Below are positions 33,038-44,010 of a stretch of DNA of 64,000 nt, piece after piece; position 1 is the first letter of the stretch, and each line of letters starts with the position of its first letter. Below the pieces are notes generated by a model. It ran no database searches. It was not told where the DNA came from and saw nothing but the letters and a program-made list of their open reading frames with translations. The translations under genes were made by a program, and so were the position numbers. This DNA is from Erinaceus europaeus (taxonomy: Eukaryota > Chordata > Mammalia > Eulipotyphla > Erinaceidae). The stretch lies in contig NC_080181.1 of the NCBI RefSeq assembly GCF_950295315.1, positions 34,687,375-34,751,374 on the forward strand, in the 5' to 3' direction.

Positions 33038-33151
33038 AAAAAGGCTGTGAAGATTGCCTTTGGTGTTCTTGCTGGCTTTGCTTTGCTCATGACTCTCGGT
33101 GTCTCAGTGTTTGTTTTAAGGCACAGAGTTTTGCACTGTTTCCCACAATGG

Positions 33152-33249
33152 GATTTTCAAAATTATCACAATTGCCAAATGATTTGGTTATAGCTATAAC
33201 TATCTATTATCTTCTTAAACTCCAAGACAGCAGAAACCTTATACATACT
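33152..33249. other. Unassigned flank right of the LTR
   Basis: Short stretch with no recognised element. Confidence 0.4.
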
Positions 33250-33600
33250 TCTCCCAGTCCTGAAAACTCTAGGGTAAGTCTCACTTTCCTACATGCTTCT
33301 CCCAGTTCATACCAACTGATACTGCATCTCTTGATCCCAACCCAATCAATGCAGCCTGTACCACCTCAGCATGTTTCACTTTGGACTATGTCTAGAGATG
33401 TCAGGTGTGGAATGTCAACCAACCCTTCAGCTTCAATATTCTGGTGAGACCTTTCCTAGTTCATAGGAAACATTAATTTTATTTCAGGTGGTGCACTTCT
33501 TAACAAACATCAAAATCTAGATATAGACCAGGGTCCGTGAGATAGGGCATATATACATGTATCCAAAAGTTGTGGGAAAACATATACCTTAAAGATAACA
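33250..33600 (+). mobile_element. Old L1 3'UTR fragment
   Basis: Plus-oriented UTR ('cctcagcatgtttcactttg', 'gagatgtcaggtgtggaatg', 'tctagatatagaccagggtc'), the reverse complement of 52800-53050. A 'cttctcccagt' word is repeated about 50 bp apart at its start. Confidence 0.75.
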
Positions 33601-33729
33601 TGTTTTTTTTATTCACCAAATTACTGCTCAGCTCTGGCTAATGGTGGTGCAGAAAATTGAACTTCAGACTTTAAAGCCTCAAGCATGAGAGTCTTGTTTG
33701 CATAACCATTATGCTATCTACCCCTACCC
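33601..33729 (-). mobile_element. Hedgehog SINE, 'agatagcataa' type (antisense)
   Basis: Poly(T) then 'tactgctcagctctggctaa', 'cataaccattatgctatcta'. Target duplication 'aagataaca' (33592-33600 and 33730-33738), perfect. Confidence 0.9.
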
Positions 33730-33738
33730 AAGATAACA

Positions 33739-35884
33739 CTTTTTAAATGATCTAATTCTCTTCTTATTTTTATGACCCAATTCTCTTCCTAATTTATCAA
33801 TAGTAAAATAATCATTTTCTTACTTATCTTAAAAATGATTAATTTATAATTCATTGCTACTTCAGAGCTAGTAATTTTGATTGACTCAAAACCTCATTTA
33901 CTCAGTTAATATTTATAAAGATTCTCACCAGATACTAAACATGGAACAAGAGATGGAAAGAGAAATAAGCTGCTAACCTCTGCTATGAAATACAGACCAA
34001 GAGCAAAAGCTTCACTAAAATTGTTCCACAAAAATGGGCAGATGTGTACAGAATGCAGAGGTCAGTTCTGCATGGTGAGGTTGATTTGGGACTGGCTTTA
34101 TAGAGGAGGTAAGTTGGGAGGTTTTCTCAATCTTGAGAACACCCCTCATACCTTCCCCCCCAGCCTATTCAGTCATAAATATGCTCCAAATAGTGTACAG
34201 TGATGAAGATCTATGAAAAATACTCAGCAATGAAGACTGAGCCCACATGCAAACATACTGAAGTCCAATCAATGGCTATATCACAAGTATTTTGCATAGA
34301 TAGGCATTAATAGTCATTAAAGATTAATGTGATATAGTTGCAAAACAAAACAAAAGAAGAAGAATTCCCACAGCAAAGCTCAGATGCACTAGTGTACTTG
34401 TGGTGGACATGCATATACATGCATGGATATGTAATTTCTGTTTTATGTTGTTACTCACTTTGATATCACAATAGGGGAATTTGGTGTTCCAATGGCTATC
34501 ACTTTTCAGTAGTGGCTTAAAGCTGGTGCCCTAGTGTGATGTCTTAATTGACCTAGTGTGATGATATGAGCAGGTTGTTTTTCTTCTGTGTGGCCTCTCC
34601 AAGTCCATTCATTCTCATAATCAGACATTATGTCTAACTGGTCTCAGGGAATATGGCCCTGGAAATCCAGATATATATAAAAAATATATATATATATATT
34701 CCTGTTTGCCTGCCCCAGTACAGAGCTTCTCAGAACTTAGTCCTTGTTCTCAGCTTCTTCTAGTGTGATTGATTTGTGACTTCTACAAATATGCTGATTA
34801 TTTAAATTGAGTCTTCATGTTTGAGCATTTAGAGGAAGCTTCAAATGGAAAGTTGTTTATAAATTCAGCCTTTCTTGAGTCTGAGCACTGAATGTAACAA
34901 CTACATTTGCATAAATCTGTGAGTGTTAAAAGGCAGGCATAGGTCCCATTAAACACTCATCATGGCACCTTCTTTTTGCTGCAAACACACTGGAGTAATT
35001 GAAACTGCTTGATTTAGGGTCTGCTTGATTTTTCACCTTGTATATTGTTATGCTAGAGTGAATTGTGTAATCTCTGGGTAAAGCACTTGACTTTATCCGG
35101 AGATTACATAATTACTCACAAACTTCTAGGACTTATCACCTGTAAATTCAATCTATTCTTTATCCCATTCCTGTTCACAAGGCACTGGATAGTTTAACCC
35201 TTATATGGAGCTTCCTTGGCCCTTTGTTGCCTGGGATTGCAAGTTAGACAAATTTATATACCTCCTTAAATCCCTGATCTTGCAGTGTTTTGAAATTTCA
35301 TGTCTCAGCTGCCATCACAGTCAATCTATTATGCTTGAGATTTTACTCTATGGTCCTTATGGATGATTTGTCTTAGTTTACTGGGCTCCCACTGTTATTT
35401 GTCATTTGCAGAGTCTGAGATTTCTCTGACTATATTCAAATTACGATGAGCTGTCCTATTATAATTAAGATATGACTGAGCTAGCAGTTATAAAAGGGCA
35501 AAATAGTAAGACACAAAAGAGGGCTAACTCCTGCAATTTGAGAAGCCTGCAGGTCTCTTGGTCAACCCAAGTGGCTTCCAAGGCATCTGTACCCTGGAAT
35601 ATGTTAGCTACACTCTCAGCAGATCATCAACTTGTTTGAGAACAATTAGGTTGCACTGAGGAGTAAATTGTATGGTAATAACCCCTAGTTTGCTGACATC
35701 TTATTTGATTTCCTTGAAAGCAGAAAATAAGCAAATTATTGAATTCAGGACTTTTCTTTGGAAGAGCCAGGGAGTGTGGGTGGGTTAGGGGAGATGGCAA
35801 GGGACATGTGATTTTAGGAAACAAGTGAAGGATAAATGAAGAAAGATGATAAAGGAAAGCCAATATAAATATGTTATTGTGAAG
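33739..35884. other. No gene seen; 2.1 kb unassigned AT-rich DNA
   Basis: Short open frames (33985-34203 plus, 35627-35914 minus) have no motif or flanking splice or promoter logic I can support. A (TA)n run sits at about 34673-34700. This is the longest stretch in the window without a recognised repeat and may be single-copy sequence or very old repeats. Confidence 0.5.
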
Positions 35885-36148
35885 GTTTGGTTGAGCACAC
35901 AGGTTACCAGGCACAAAGACCCAAGTTCAAGTCCCAGCTATTTACCTGCAGGGGTGTATCTTCACAAACAGTGAAGCAAGATTGCAGATGTATATCTGTC
36001 TCTTTCTAACTCTCTTCCCCTCCCTATTCCTCTCTGTCCTATCAAGTATAAAGAAAAGAAACAAAAAGGGAGTGGCCACTGGAAGCAGTGGATTTGCTGT
36101 GCAGGCAGAGAGCCACAGTGATAACCCTGGTGGCAACACAAAAATGCA
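35885..36148 (+). mobile_element. Hedgehog tRNA-type SINE with distal domain
   Basis: 'ggttgagcacacaggttacc' head, 'gttcaagtcccagctattta', 'gtgaagcaagattgcagatg', CT-rich block and the distal 'gaagcagtggatttgctgtg' domain as in 30441-30792. Confidence 0.85.
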
Positions 36149-36468
36149 TACATTATTGTGATAACTTTAATGAGGAAAAAAAGACTAAAGTTTCCTAGAC
36201 CCTTGTTACAGATGACTTCTAGATTATTTTGCCTGAATACAATGAGGATGGGACATTTAGTCAGGCATCTCTCATACTTTTTGAAAGCTCTTTCTGAAAA
36301 TGTGAATTTGACATTGATCTTGTGCTTGGGATAGTAACTCAAGACAAGATATTGATCAACATCATGCAATAGAGTCTCTAGCTCAAGTACAAAATACTGA
36401 TAATGATAGCAAGAGGAAGCAGGAAGAGGAATGACAAGTCTGAGGTGGGGAGTTGAATGATATGACAC
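36149..36468 (-). other. Unrecognised open stretch, probably not a gene
   Basis: A minus-strand frame starts at 36468 and stays open for about 107 residues before running into the SINE ('LLHDVDQYLVLSYYPKHK', 'AFKKYERCLTKCPILIVF'). I do not recognise it. It has no promoter, splice or family evidence, and its C-terminal third is SINE antisense. It could be chance or an old pseudogene or exon. Confidence 0.2.
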
Positions 36469-36658
36469 ATATTGTTTGAAGAGGACATATTGACAATGAG
36501 TTGGAATTAAACTTATATGAAAACATGGGTGAGCTAAAGTAAGGTTGTAGGAAAAGCAAGATATTGCTGTGTCTTATAATATTCTGTCTTATAATATTCA
36601 GATAAGCTGTTCCTCAAGTTATGTCCTAATTTATTTATTTTTACTTTATATTTATTTA

Positions 36659-36889
36659 GTTATTTTAATTTATTTTTTATTTAAGAAAGAATAAATTAAC
36701 AAAAACATAGGGTAGGAGGGGTACAACTCCACACAATTCCCACCACTCAATCTCCATATCCCATCCCCTCCCCAATAGCTTTCCCATTCTCTATCCCTCT
36801 GGGAGCATGGACCCAGGGTCGTTGTGGGTTGCAGAAGGTGGAAGGTCTGGCTTCTGTAATTGCTTCCAGGGATCATTTCTATAGTAAGT
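36659..36889 (-). mobile_element. Short L1-A 3' end insertion
   Basis: Terminal 3'UTR only ('aacaaaaacatagggtagga', 'ccatcccctccccaatagct', 'gaaggtctggcttctgtaat'). Perfect 17-bp target duplication 'tactttatatttattta' (36642-36658 and 36890-36906). About 20 bp at the 5' junction ('agggatcatttctatagtaa') match neither L1 nor the target and may be filler or a tiny inversion. Confidence 0.9.
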
Positions 36890-36906
36890 TACTTTATATT
36901 TATTTA

Positions 36907-37085
36907 TTTATTGTATAAATGCAGAAAGAAATTGAGATGTAAGGAGAGAGAGAGATACCTACAACAGCCTGTGTAGGTCCTCCTCCGCCATCATGTTCCA
37001 GGACCCACCTCCAGCCCCACCCCAGAGTCCTTTACTTTGGTGCAATACACCAAACCCAGTCCAATTTCTTTTATGTCTTTTCTTA
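36907..37085 (-). mobile_element. Chimeric element: L1-B 3'UTR head and SINE-like tail
   Basis: On the minus strand the head ('gtattgcaccaaagtaaagg', 'actctggggtgggg', 'gaggaggaccta') matches the L1-B 3'UTR near 32865-32935. After 'gacctacacaggctgttgta' it changes to a CT-rich, 'aataaataaataaat'-tailed sequence like the 3' half of the SINEs. It could be a template-switch product or two adjacent fragments. Confidence 0.5.
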
Positions 37086-37094
37086 TTTCTCAAC

Positions 37095-37705
37095 TTTTTA
37101 TTATTATTATTAGTTATTTAGTGATGATTGTCAAGATTATGGGAAAATAAGAGCACATTTTCATACAATTACCACCACTAGAGTTCCATATCCCCTCCCC
37201 TCCATTGGAAGATTCCCTATTGTTTATCACTGTGAGTATGGACCAAAGATTTTGATAGGGAGCATAAGGTGGAAGGTCTGACTTCTGTAGTTGCTTCTTT
37301 GCTGGACATGAGAATTGACAGATTGATCCATACCCCCAGTCTGTTTCTATCTTTCCCTAGTGTGACAGGGCTCTGGGTAGGTGGGGTTCCAGGACACATT
37401 CGTGAGGTCATCTGCCCAGGGAAGACAGGTCGGCATCATGATAGCACCTGCAACTTGGTGACTGAAAAGCATTAAGATATATAGCATAATAAATAGTTTA
37501 ATAGTCATAAACCTAAAAGTAAGTGTATAGTATATGAAATTTTGGGTCTTTATACTGGAAGAAGCTAGAAAGTCTATTTTAAGTATATCCCAAGGGGCCC
37601 ATGACTTTAGTAACTTTTGCCTGAGCCTGAATGATAAAATGCAGGTAGGCTAAAAGTATTGTCTAGGAAGATAGTGCCAGAGTTGAAAATAGAACTAGAA
37701 AACAT
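37095..37705 (-). mobile_element. Old long-form L1 3'UTR with poly(A)
   Basis: Begins (plus strand) with T-rich 'tttttattattattattagt', then the terminal UTR ('gagttccatatcccctcccc'), then 'gaccaaagattttgataggg' and the extra block ('atcccaaggggcccatgact'). It is truncated near 37705. Confidence 0.75.
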
Positions 37706-37794
37706 TTTCTTTCAATTGAACATTTTTTATTATTCCATTTTATTATTCCCTTTATCTTTGCATATTAATTATTCATATAAAATGGTTAATAGTA

Positions 37795-37895
37795 GGGGGA
37801 CTGTGTGGTGGCTCACTGATATCGGTGCAAGGTCAGGTCCGAGCCCTTGCTTGCTGCCTGCAGTGGGGTTGCTTCACAAGTGATGAAGCAGGAAA
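37795..37895 (+). mobile_element. SINE head fragment
   Basis: 'ggggactgtgtggtggctca' to 'cacaagtgatgaagcaggaa'. The CT-rich part and tail are missing. Confidence 0.65.
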
Positions 37896-38379
37896 GAAAT
37901 GTTTAATAGTTGTTTTTTTTTTTGAGTTTTCAATGTATATTTTCAACTAATCCAAGTCTTTTCTCAAATGATACTATACTACTTCATTGTATTACAAGAA
38001 CCTTATAACACGATTGCCAGTTCCTGCATCCTGTATAGCATTACTATTTATTTTATTTATCCACAATTACAGTTATCCAACACATTATTCTGAACACCAA
38101 TTAAAAAATTAAACTATTATGTTGAACAACTATTGTCAGTTATGTCTTAGCTGTTGCTACCTAAAGTACATTGCCTATATGTGATTTATCAGATGTTTTT
38201 TTTTTTCCCATTTTATTAGACTGGAGTATGTTTTAAGTGGAAAACTACAGAAAGTAACTCTTCTCATATTGGCAAGGACTTACACTACCAACATTATTTA
38301 ACATTGTGGATGTTAGTCTGGCCAACTGTCTGAGGCAATATTAGTCAATGTGCTCTATGGTAGTTACTTTTTCAAAAGA
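37896..38379. other. No gene seen; AT-rich unassigned
   Basis: Contains T-runs at about 37911-37923 and 38195-38206. Parts resemble old L1 ORF2 antisense ('gatactatactacttcattg', 'tgttgaacaactattgtcag'), but not strongly enough to call. Confidence 0.4.
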
Positions 38380-38510
38380 TTTACTTATTTATTAAAGAGA
38401 GAGAACAGAGGAAATGGAGCAAGAGGTGTGTTGTCAGGAATTGAACTCAGGACCTCATGTTTGAAAGTTCAGTGCATGAGCTACTGTGCCTCCACAACCC
38501 TCAGGCCACC
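38380..38510 (-). mobile_element. Hedgehog SINE fragment (antisense)
   Basis: 'tttattaaagagagagaaca' tail and CT block reversed, then 'aggaattgaactcaggacct' (reversed B-box) and 'gagctactgtgcctcc'. Confidence 0.7.
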
Positions 38511-38526
38511 TTCACAGTCACTTTTA

Positions 38527-39454
38527 GGGGTCTACTGGAGGCGGGGTTACAGAGCAGCAGCAGCTGAATTTCTCTCCACTCCTTTCCCAGGTCAACTAGG
38601 AATACCAAAGGAAATCATCTGGGACCACAACAAGGCAGGACTAGAACAAATTCAGGAACCCAATAAATCACTGGTGAGTGCAAATACATGTGGCTCTTGA
38701 ACAGAAAGGAGCCTAGGGACAGATTAAGTGGCCAGTAACAGTATAACAGTTTACCAGTTGAGGAACCACCTCCAGTCTGTTTCACCAACAAAAAGATGGC
38801 TGAAGGGAGGAGAGGACTCCCCTAGACTCACCAAATGCAACTGTGAGTCTTCATTGCTACTGCCCTCACAGGCTGGAGCACCAGGGGGGAGGCCCTGTGC
38901 TGACACTGTGGGACAGAAAACTAACCAGGAAACTCAGAAGATCTACACCTCGGTGGCCTAGCAGTAAGGCTGTGTGATGGGAGCATTTCCATGTTGTTCA
39001 CCTGATGAGAACATAATTGCCTCTGAACCTACAGACTATAAACGGGATTTGTTTAAAAACTCACAGGGCTCAGCAGTGCTGTGCAGCTTGGCAGAGAAGC
39101 TGAATTGAGCCTGGAGATTTGAATCCTTGGAGTGTGAGAGTCTCTTTGCACAACAATTGTATTACTCTCCCCCACCCTGTTTATCTCTTGGTCAGGAGTG
39201 ATGGATTAAGCTAAGAAGCCTACTTATTGTTTAAAAGCCCTCAGGCTCCCATAGCCTAGAGGGAAGAAAAAAATGGGATTTAAAAGCCACTGTGCTCCAA
39301 CTCAGTTTTAAAATAATATTTAAACAACTGTGAATTTCCATAACTGTGAACCCTTTAAGTATCTTACTTAGACACAAGTCAATCCAGGCAAGAGTGATCA
39401 GTAATTTGGAAAGTACTGAGAAAGGTAACCTCATAGCATACTATACTATATAGA
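38527..39454 (+). promoter_or_regulatory. L1-B 5'UTR (probable internal promoter region)
   Basis: 928 bp of relatively GC-richer non-coding DNA upstream of ORF1, starting 'ggggtctactggaggcgggg'. No internal monomers are seen, unlike L1-A. Open frames here (38350-38700, 38728-38961) have no L1 ORF similarity. Promoter function is inferred from position only. Confidence 0.6.
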
Positions 39455-40530
39455 ATGGTTAAACCAACAAGAAGAAATACTGGAGAAATGAACCAGGGTA
39501 AGAGTCCAGCTAAAAGCCCCCCAAAAGTTGAAGCACAAAATAATGAGGTCAACATCCAAACACTAGTTAAGGAAATAGTCACAGGAGTGAGTAAAGAGTT
39601 TGAAAGTATTGTCATCAGAAATGCAGAAACAACAAATGAGACTCTGAAAGAAAAACACTAATTATCTCAAGGTTAATAGAGATCTGAAAGCTGAAATAGT
39701 TGAGCAAAGGATATAACAAGCTGAAAAAGCTAAAGCAGTATCAGAATAGGGTAATAAAGTAGATAAACTTCAGAAAAAAGTAGAAGGGAGAGAAAATAGA
39801 ATACATGAAGCTGATGACAGAATTAGCAAAATCGAGGACAAATTAGAGACTATTAAAAAGAAGAGATCTGTGAAAGAGATTCTGAAAACAACAGAACCTA
39901 TGGGATGACTTCAAAAGAAATAATATATGCATTATTGGCTTACCAGAGGAAGAAAGAGAGGGAGGGAAAGAAAGCATTCTTCAGAAAATAATAGCTGAGA
40001 ATTTCTCTAGTCTAGACCACATAAAGGACATAAATATTCAAGAAGGCCAGAGGGTCCAAAACAGAAGCAACCCAGACTGAAAGACACCAAGACACATCCT
40101 ATTTAGAATGGAAAAGAATAAGGATAAAGAAGGGATTCTGATGGCTGCAAGAGAAAAACAAAGAATCACCTACAGAGGAAAACCCATAAGATTAGCAGCA
40201 GACTTCTTTTGTGTGTGTGAAAATTAAACATTTTATTTAATATACTTTTGAAAAATCTTGTCATTACACTGCAGTGTGTGGTTTTTATTTTATTATTTTT
40301 ATTTATTTATTTATTTATTTTTATTTAAGAAAGGATAAATTAACAAAACCATAGGGTAGGAGGGGTAAAACTCCACGCAATTCCCACCACCCAATCTCCA
40401 TATCCCATCCCCTTCCCTGATAGCTTTCAGTAGACTTCTATACACAAACACTACAGGTCAGAAGAGAATGGCAAGATATCTATCGAGTGCTCAATGTGAA
40501 AGCCTTTCTACCAAGACTACTGTAACCTGT
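39455..40530 (+). pseudogene. L1-B ORF1 pseudogene
   Basis: Starts 'MVKPTRRNTGEMNQGKSPAK' and runs 68 residues to a stop at 39661, through a charged, helix-prone region expected to lead into the coiled coil. Downstream DNA keeps the ORF1 order ('gggatgacttcaaaagaaat', 'attggcttaccagaggaaga', corresponding to WDDFKRNN and IGLPEEE). An L1-A 3' end is inserted at 40208-40427 and stops are frequent. The N-terminus differs from the L1-A 'MGRSKTNK' start. Confidence 0.8.
40208..40427 (-). mobile_element. L1-A 3' end carrying a probable 3' transduction
   Basis: Inserted in L1-B ORF1 with target duplication 'cagcagacttct' / 'cagtagacttct' (40196-40207, 40428-40439). About 40320-40427 is the terminal L1-A 3'UTR on the minus strand, with its A-rich end at about 40277-40325. 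Beyond that tail, about 70-80 bp of non-L1 DNA (40208-40276) comes before the target duplication. Read on the minus strand it ends with its own 'aataaa' and a CA/A-rich terminus, as expected if the source L1 transcript read past its own poly(A) site. Confidence 0.75.
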
Positions 40531-40693
40531 TAGAATGTCATTCAGACTAGATGGAGGCATAAAAACCTTTTCAGTCAAGCAATAGTTGGAAAAATCAAGT
40601 ATTACCAAGCCTACCCTGAAAGAAGTTCTGAAAGTTCTCATAGTCAGACCACCATAAATTGGTCATCAATCAGAACACTCTAAAAATCTTCAA

Positions 40694-43600
40694 GAATGGC
40701 ATTAAAATATCTTCAATCTTTAATATAAATTAATGTCAATGGACTAAATTCACCTATTAAAAGGCACAGAGTAGGAAGATGGATCAGAAGACACAACCCA
40801 AAAATATGCTGTCTATAGGAAACCCACCTAATTCAACAAGACAAACACAGACACAAAGTGAAAGGATGGAAAACTATCATACAAGCCAATAGCCCACAAA
40901 AAGGGGCAGAAACAGCTATTTTCATATCTGACATGATAGACTTTAAAATTAATAAAATTTAAAAAGATAGTGATGGACATTACATAATGCTCAGTGGATC
41001 AGTCAATCAAGAGGACTCAACAATTATTAATGTCTACGCACCAATGAGAAGCCATTTAAATATATCAAATATCTACTGAAAGAGCTACAGCAATATATTA
41101 ATAGCAACATAGTCATAGTAGGGGATTCAACACCCCACTCTCTCAACTTGACAGAGCATCCAGGTAGAAAATCAATAAAGACATGAGGGAGCTAAATGAA
41201 AAGATAGATAAACTAAAACTATTGGACATTTTCTGAGTCATTCACTAAAATCACTAAAGTTAGGGCAGAAATCAATAACATTGAATATAAGAAACCCATA
41301 GAAAAAAAAGATCAATGAAAGTAAATGTTGGTTCTTTGAAAGAGTGAACAAAATTGACATTTAGTCAGACTCACAATACAAAAGAGGGAGAAGACCCAAA
41401 TAAATCAAATTGTAAATGAAAGAGGAGATATCACAACAGACATCACAGAAATTGAACATATCACGTGAGGTTTGTATGAGCAACTATATGCCACTAAGCT
41501 TGAGAACCTGGAAGAAATTAACCATTTTCTTGATGCCTACTAACTTCTAAAATTAAATAAAGAGGAACTTGATAATATGAACAGGCCCATCACAAGCAAC
41601 AAAATTGAAACAACTATCAAAAAACTTCCCAAAAGTAAAAGTCCTGGACCAGACGGTTTTACAGATGATTTCTACTTTTAACAGTCTTCCAGAAGACTGG
41701 AATAATCCCTTCCAGCTTCAATGAAGTCAACACCACTCTGATACCAAAAGCAGACAGGGACACAACCAAAAGATAAAACTACAAACCAATATTGCTGATG
41801 AATGTAGACACTAAGATAGTGAACAAAATTCTAGTCAACTGGATACAAAAATCTATTAAAAAGATTTTTCATCATGTTCAAGTGGGGTTTATCCTAGGCA
41901 TGCAAGGTTGGTTTAATATATGTAAATTAATCAACATGATCCACCATATCAATAAAAGCAAGGCTGAAAAACACATGGTCATATCAATAGATTCAGATAA
42001 AGTCTTTGACAAAATACAACATCCATTTATGATCAAAATACTACAAAAAATGGGAATAGATAGAAAATTCCTGAATAGTGGAGTATATATGTAGCAAACC
42101 TACAGCCAACATCATACTCAATGGTGAAAAACTGGAAGCATTTCCCCTCAAATCAGGTATTAGACAGGGCTGCCCACTATCACTGTTATTATTCAACATA
42201 ATGTTGGAAGTTCCATATTCCATAGCAATCAGGCAGGAGCAAGGAATTAAAGGGATACAGATTGGAAGAGAAGACAAACTCTCCCTATTTGCAGATGACA
42301 TGATAGTATACATAGAAAAATGTAAGGAATCCAGCTAGAAGCTTTTGGAAATCATCAGGCAATACAGTAAAGTGTCAGGCTACAAAATTAACATTCAAAA
42401 ATTAAATTAGTGGCATTCCTCTATGCAAACACTAAGTTAGAAGAAGTAAAAATCCAGAAATAAATTCCTTTTACTATATCAACAAAAAATAATAAAATAT
42501 CTAGGAGTAAACCTAACCAAAGAAGTGAAAGACTTGTAAGGTGAAAATTATGAGTCACTACTCAAAGAAATAGAAAAAGACACAAAGAAATAGAAAGATA
42601 TTCCATGTTTATTGGTTGGAAGAATTAACACCATCAAAATGAATATAATACCAGAGCCATCTACAAATTTAATACTATCCCCATCAAGATCCCTACCAGT
42701 TTTTAGGAGAATAGAAAAAATGGTACAAATGTTTATCTGGAACCAGAAAACACCTAGAATTGCTTAAATAATCTTGAGAAGAAAGAACAGAACCAGAGGC
42801 ATCACACTCCCAGATCTCAAATTGTATTATAGGGCCATTGTCATCAAAACTGCTAGGTACTGGAACATGAGTAGACACAGTGACCAGTGGAATAGAGTTG
42901 AGATTCTGGAAGTAAGCCACCACACCTATGGACATCTAATCTTTGACAATGGTGTCCAGATTATTAAATGGGGTAATCAAAGTCTCTTCAACAAATGGTG
43001 TTGGAAACAATGGGCTGAAACATGCAGAAGAATGAAACTGAGCCACTATATTTCACCAAATACAAAAGTAAAGTCCAAGTGGATCAAGGACTTGAATGTT
43101 AGACCAGAAACTATCAGATACTTAGAGGAAAATATTGGCAGAACTCTTTTCTGCATAAATTTTAAAGACATCTTCAATGAAAAGAATCCAATTACAAAGA
43201 AGACTAAGGCAAGCATTAACCTATGGGACTACATCAAATTAAAAAGCTTCTGCCCAGCAAAAGAAACTGCTACCCATACCAAGAGATCCCTCACAGAATG
43301 TGAGATCTTTACATGCCATACATCAGACAAGATTCTAATAACCAAACTATATAAAGAGCTTTCTAAACTCAGCAACAACAACAACAACAACAACCAAATA
43401 ACTACATCCAATAATGGGGCGAGGACATGGACAGAATATTCACTACAGAAAATATCTAAAAGGCTGATTAACACATGAAAAAATGCTTCAACTCTGATTG
43501 CCAGAGAAATGCAAACAAAAACAACGAGATACCACTTCACTTCTGTGAGAAATGTCATACATCAGAAAAGGTAGCATCAACAAATGCTGGAGAGATTGTG

Positions 43601-44010
43601 TGGTCAAAGGAACCCTCCTGCATTGCAGGAGAGAACGTCAATTGGTCCAACATCTGTGGAGAACAGTCTAGAGAACTCTCAGATATGGACCTACCCTATG
43701 ATCCTGCAATTCCTCTCCTTGGGATATTTAGTAAGGAACCCAACACACACAGCCAAGAAGATCTTTGTACATGTATTTTCTTAGCACCACAATTTGTAAT
43801 AGCCAAAACCTGGAAGCAACCCAGGTGTCCAACAACATGAGTGGCTGAGCAAGTTGTGGTATATATACACAATGGAATACTACTCAGCTATTAAAAATAG
43901 TGACTTCATTGTTTTTCAGCTGGTCTTGGATGGATCTTGAAGAAATCATGTTAAGTGAAATAAGTCAGAAACAGAAGGATGAATATGAGATGATCTCACT
44001 CTCAGGCAGA
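40694..44010 (+). pseudogene. L1-B ORF2 pseudogene
   Basis: ORF2p homologue starting at 'atggcattaaaatatcttca'. The endonuclease region is recognisable to about 41235. Then DNA jumps from 'ttggacattttctgagtca' to 'aaagttagggcagaaatcaa', dropping about 0.6 kb that would hold the end of the endonuclease. The RT has '[20 protein letters not shown]' and an intact active site '[13 protein letters not shown]' (42078-42338). The 42774-43478 frame covers '[20 protein letters not shown]' onward. The C-terminal Cys motif near 43580-43640 is degraded. Many stops and frameshifts separate these pieces. Confidence 0.88.

Larger units (their letters stand above)
30423..33147 (+). mobile_element. ERV1-like solo LTR split by a SINE and an L1
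   Basis: LTR pieces are at 30423-30440, 30793-31195 and 33052-33147, starting TG and ending ACA, flanked by a 4-bp duplication 'atgg' (30419-30422 and 33148-33151). Removing the inserts and their duplicated targets leaves about 490 bp. A TATA box 'tgtataaaaaggct' lies exactly where the L1 inserted, and the order (promoter, then ~100 bp to the end) suits a plus-strand LTR. A 4-bp target duplication is typical of class I (gamma-like) ERVs. Confidence 0.68.

Noticed and set aside
33739..35884. Host gene exon in the repeat-free stretch
   Set aside because: No frame longer than ~95 residues, no recognisable domain, and no convincing splice-site pairing.
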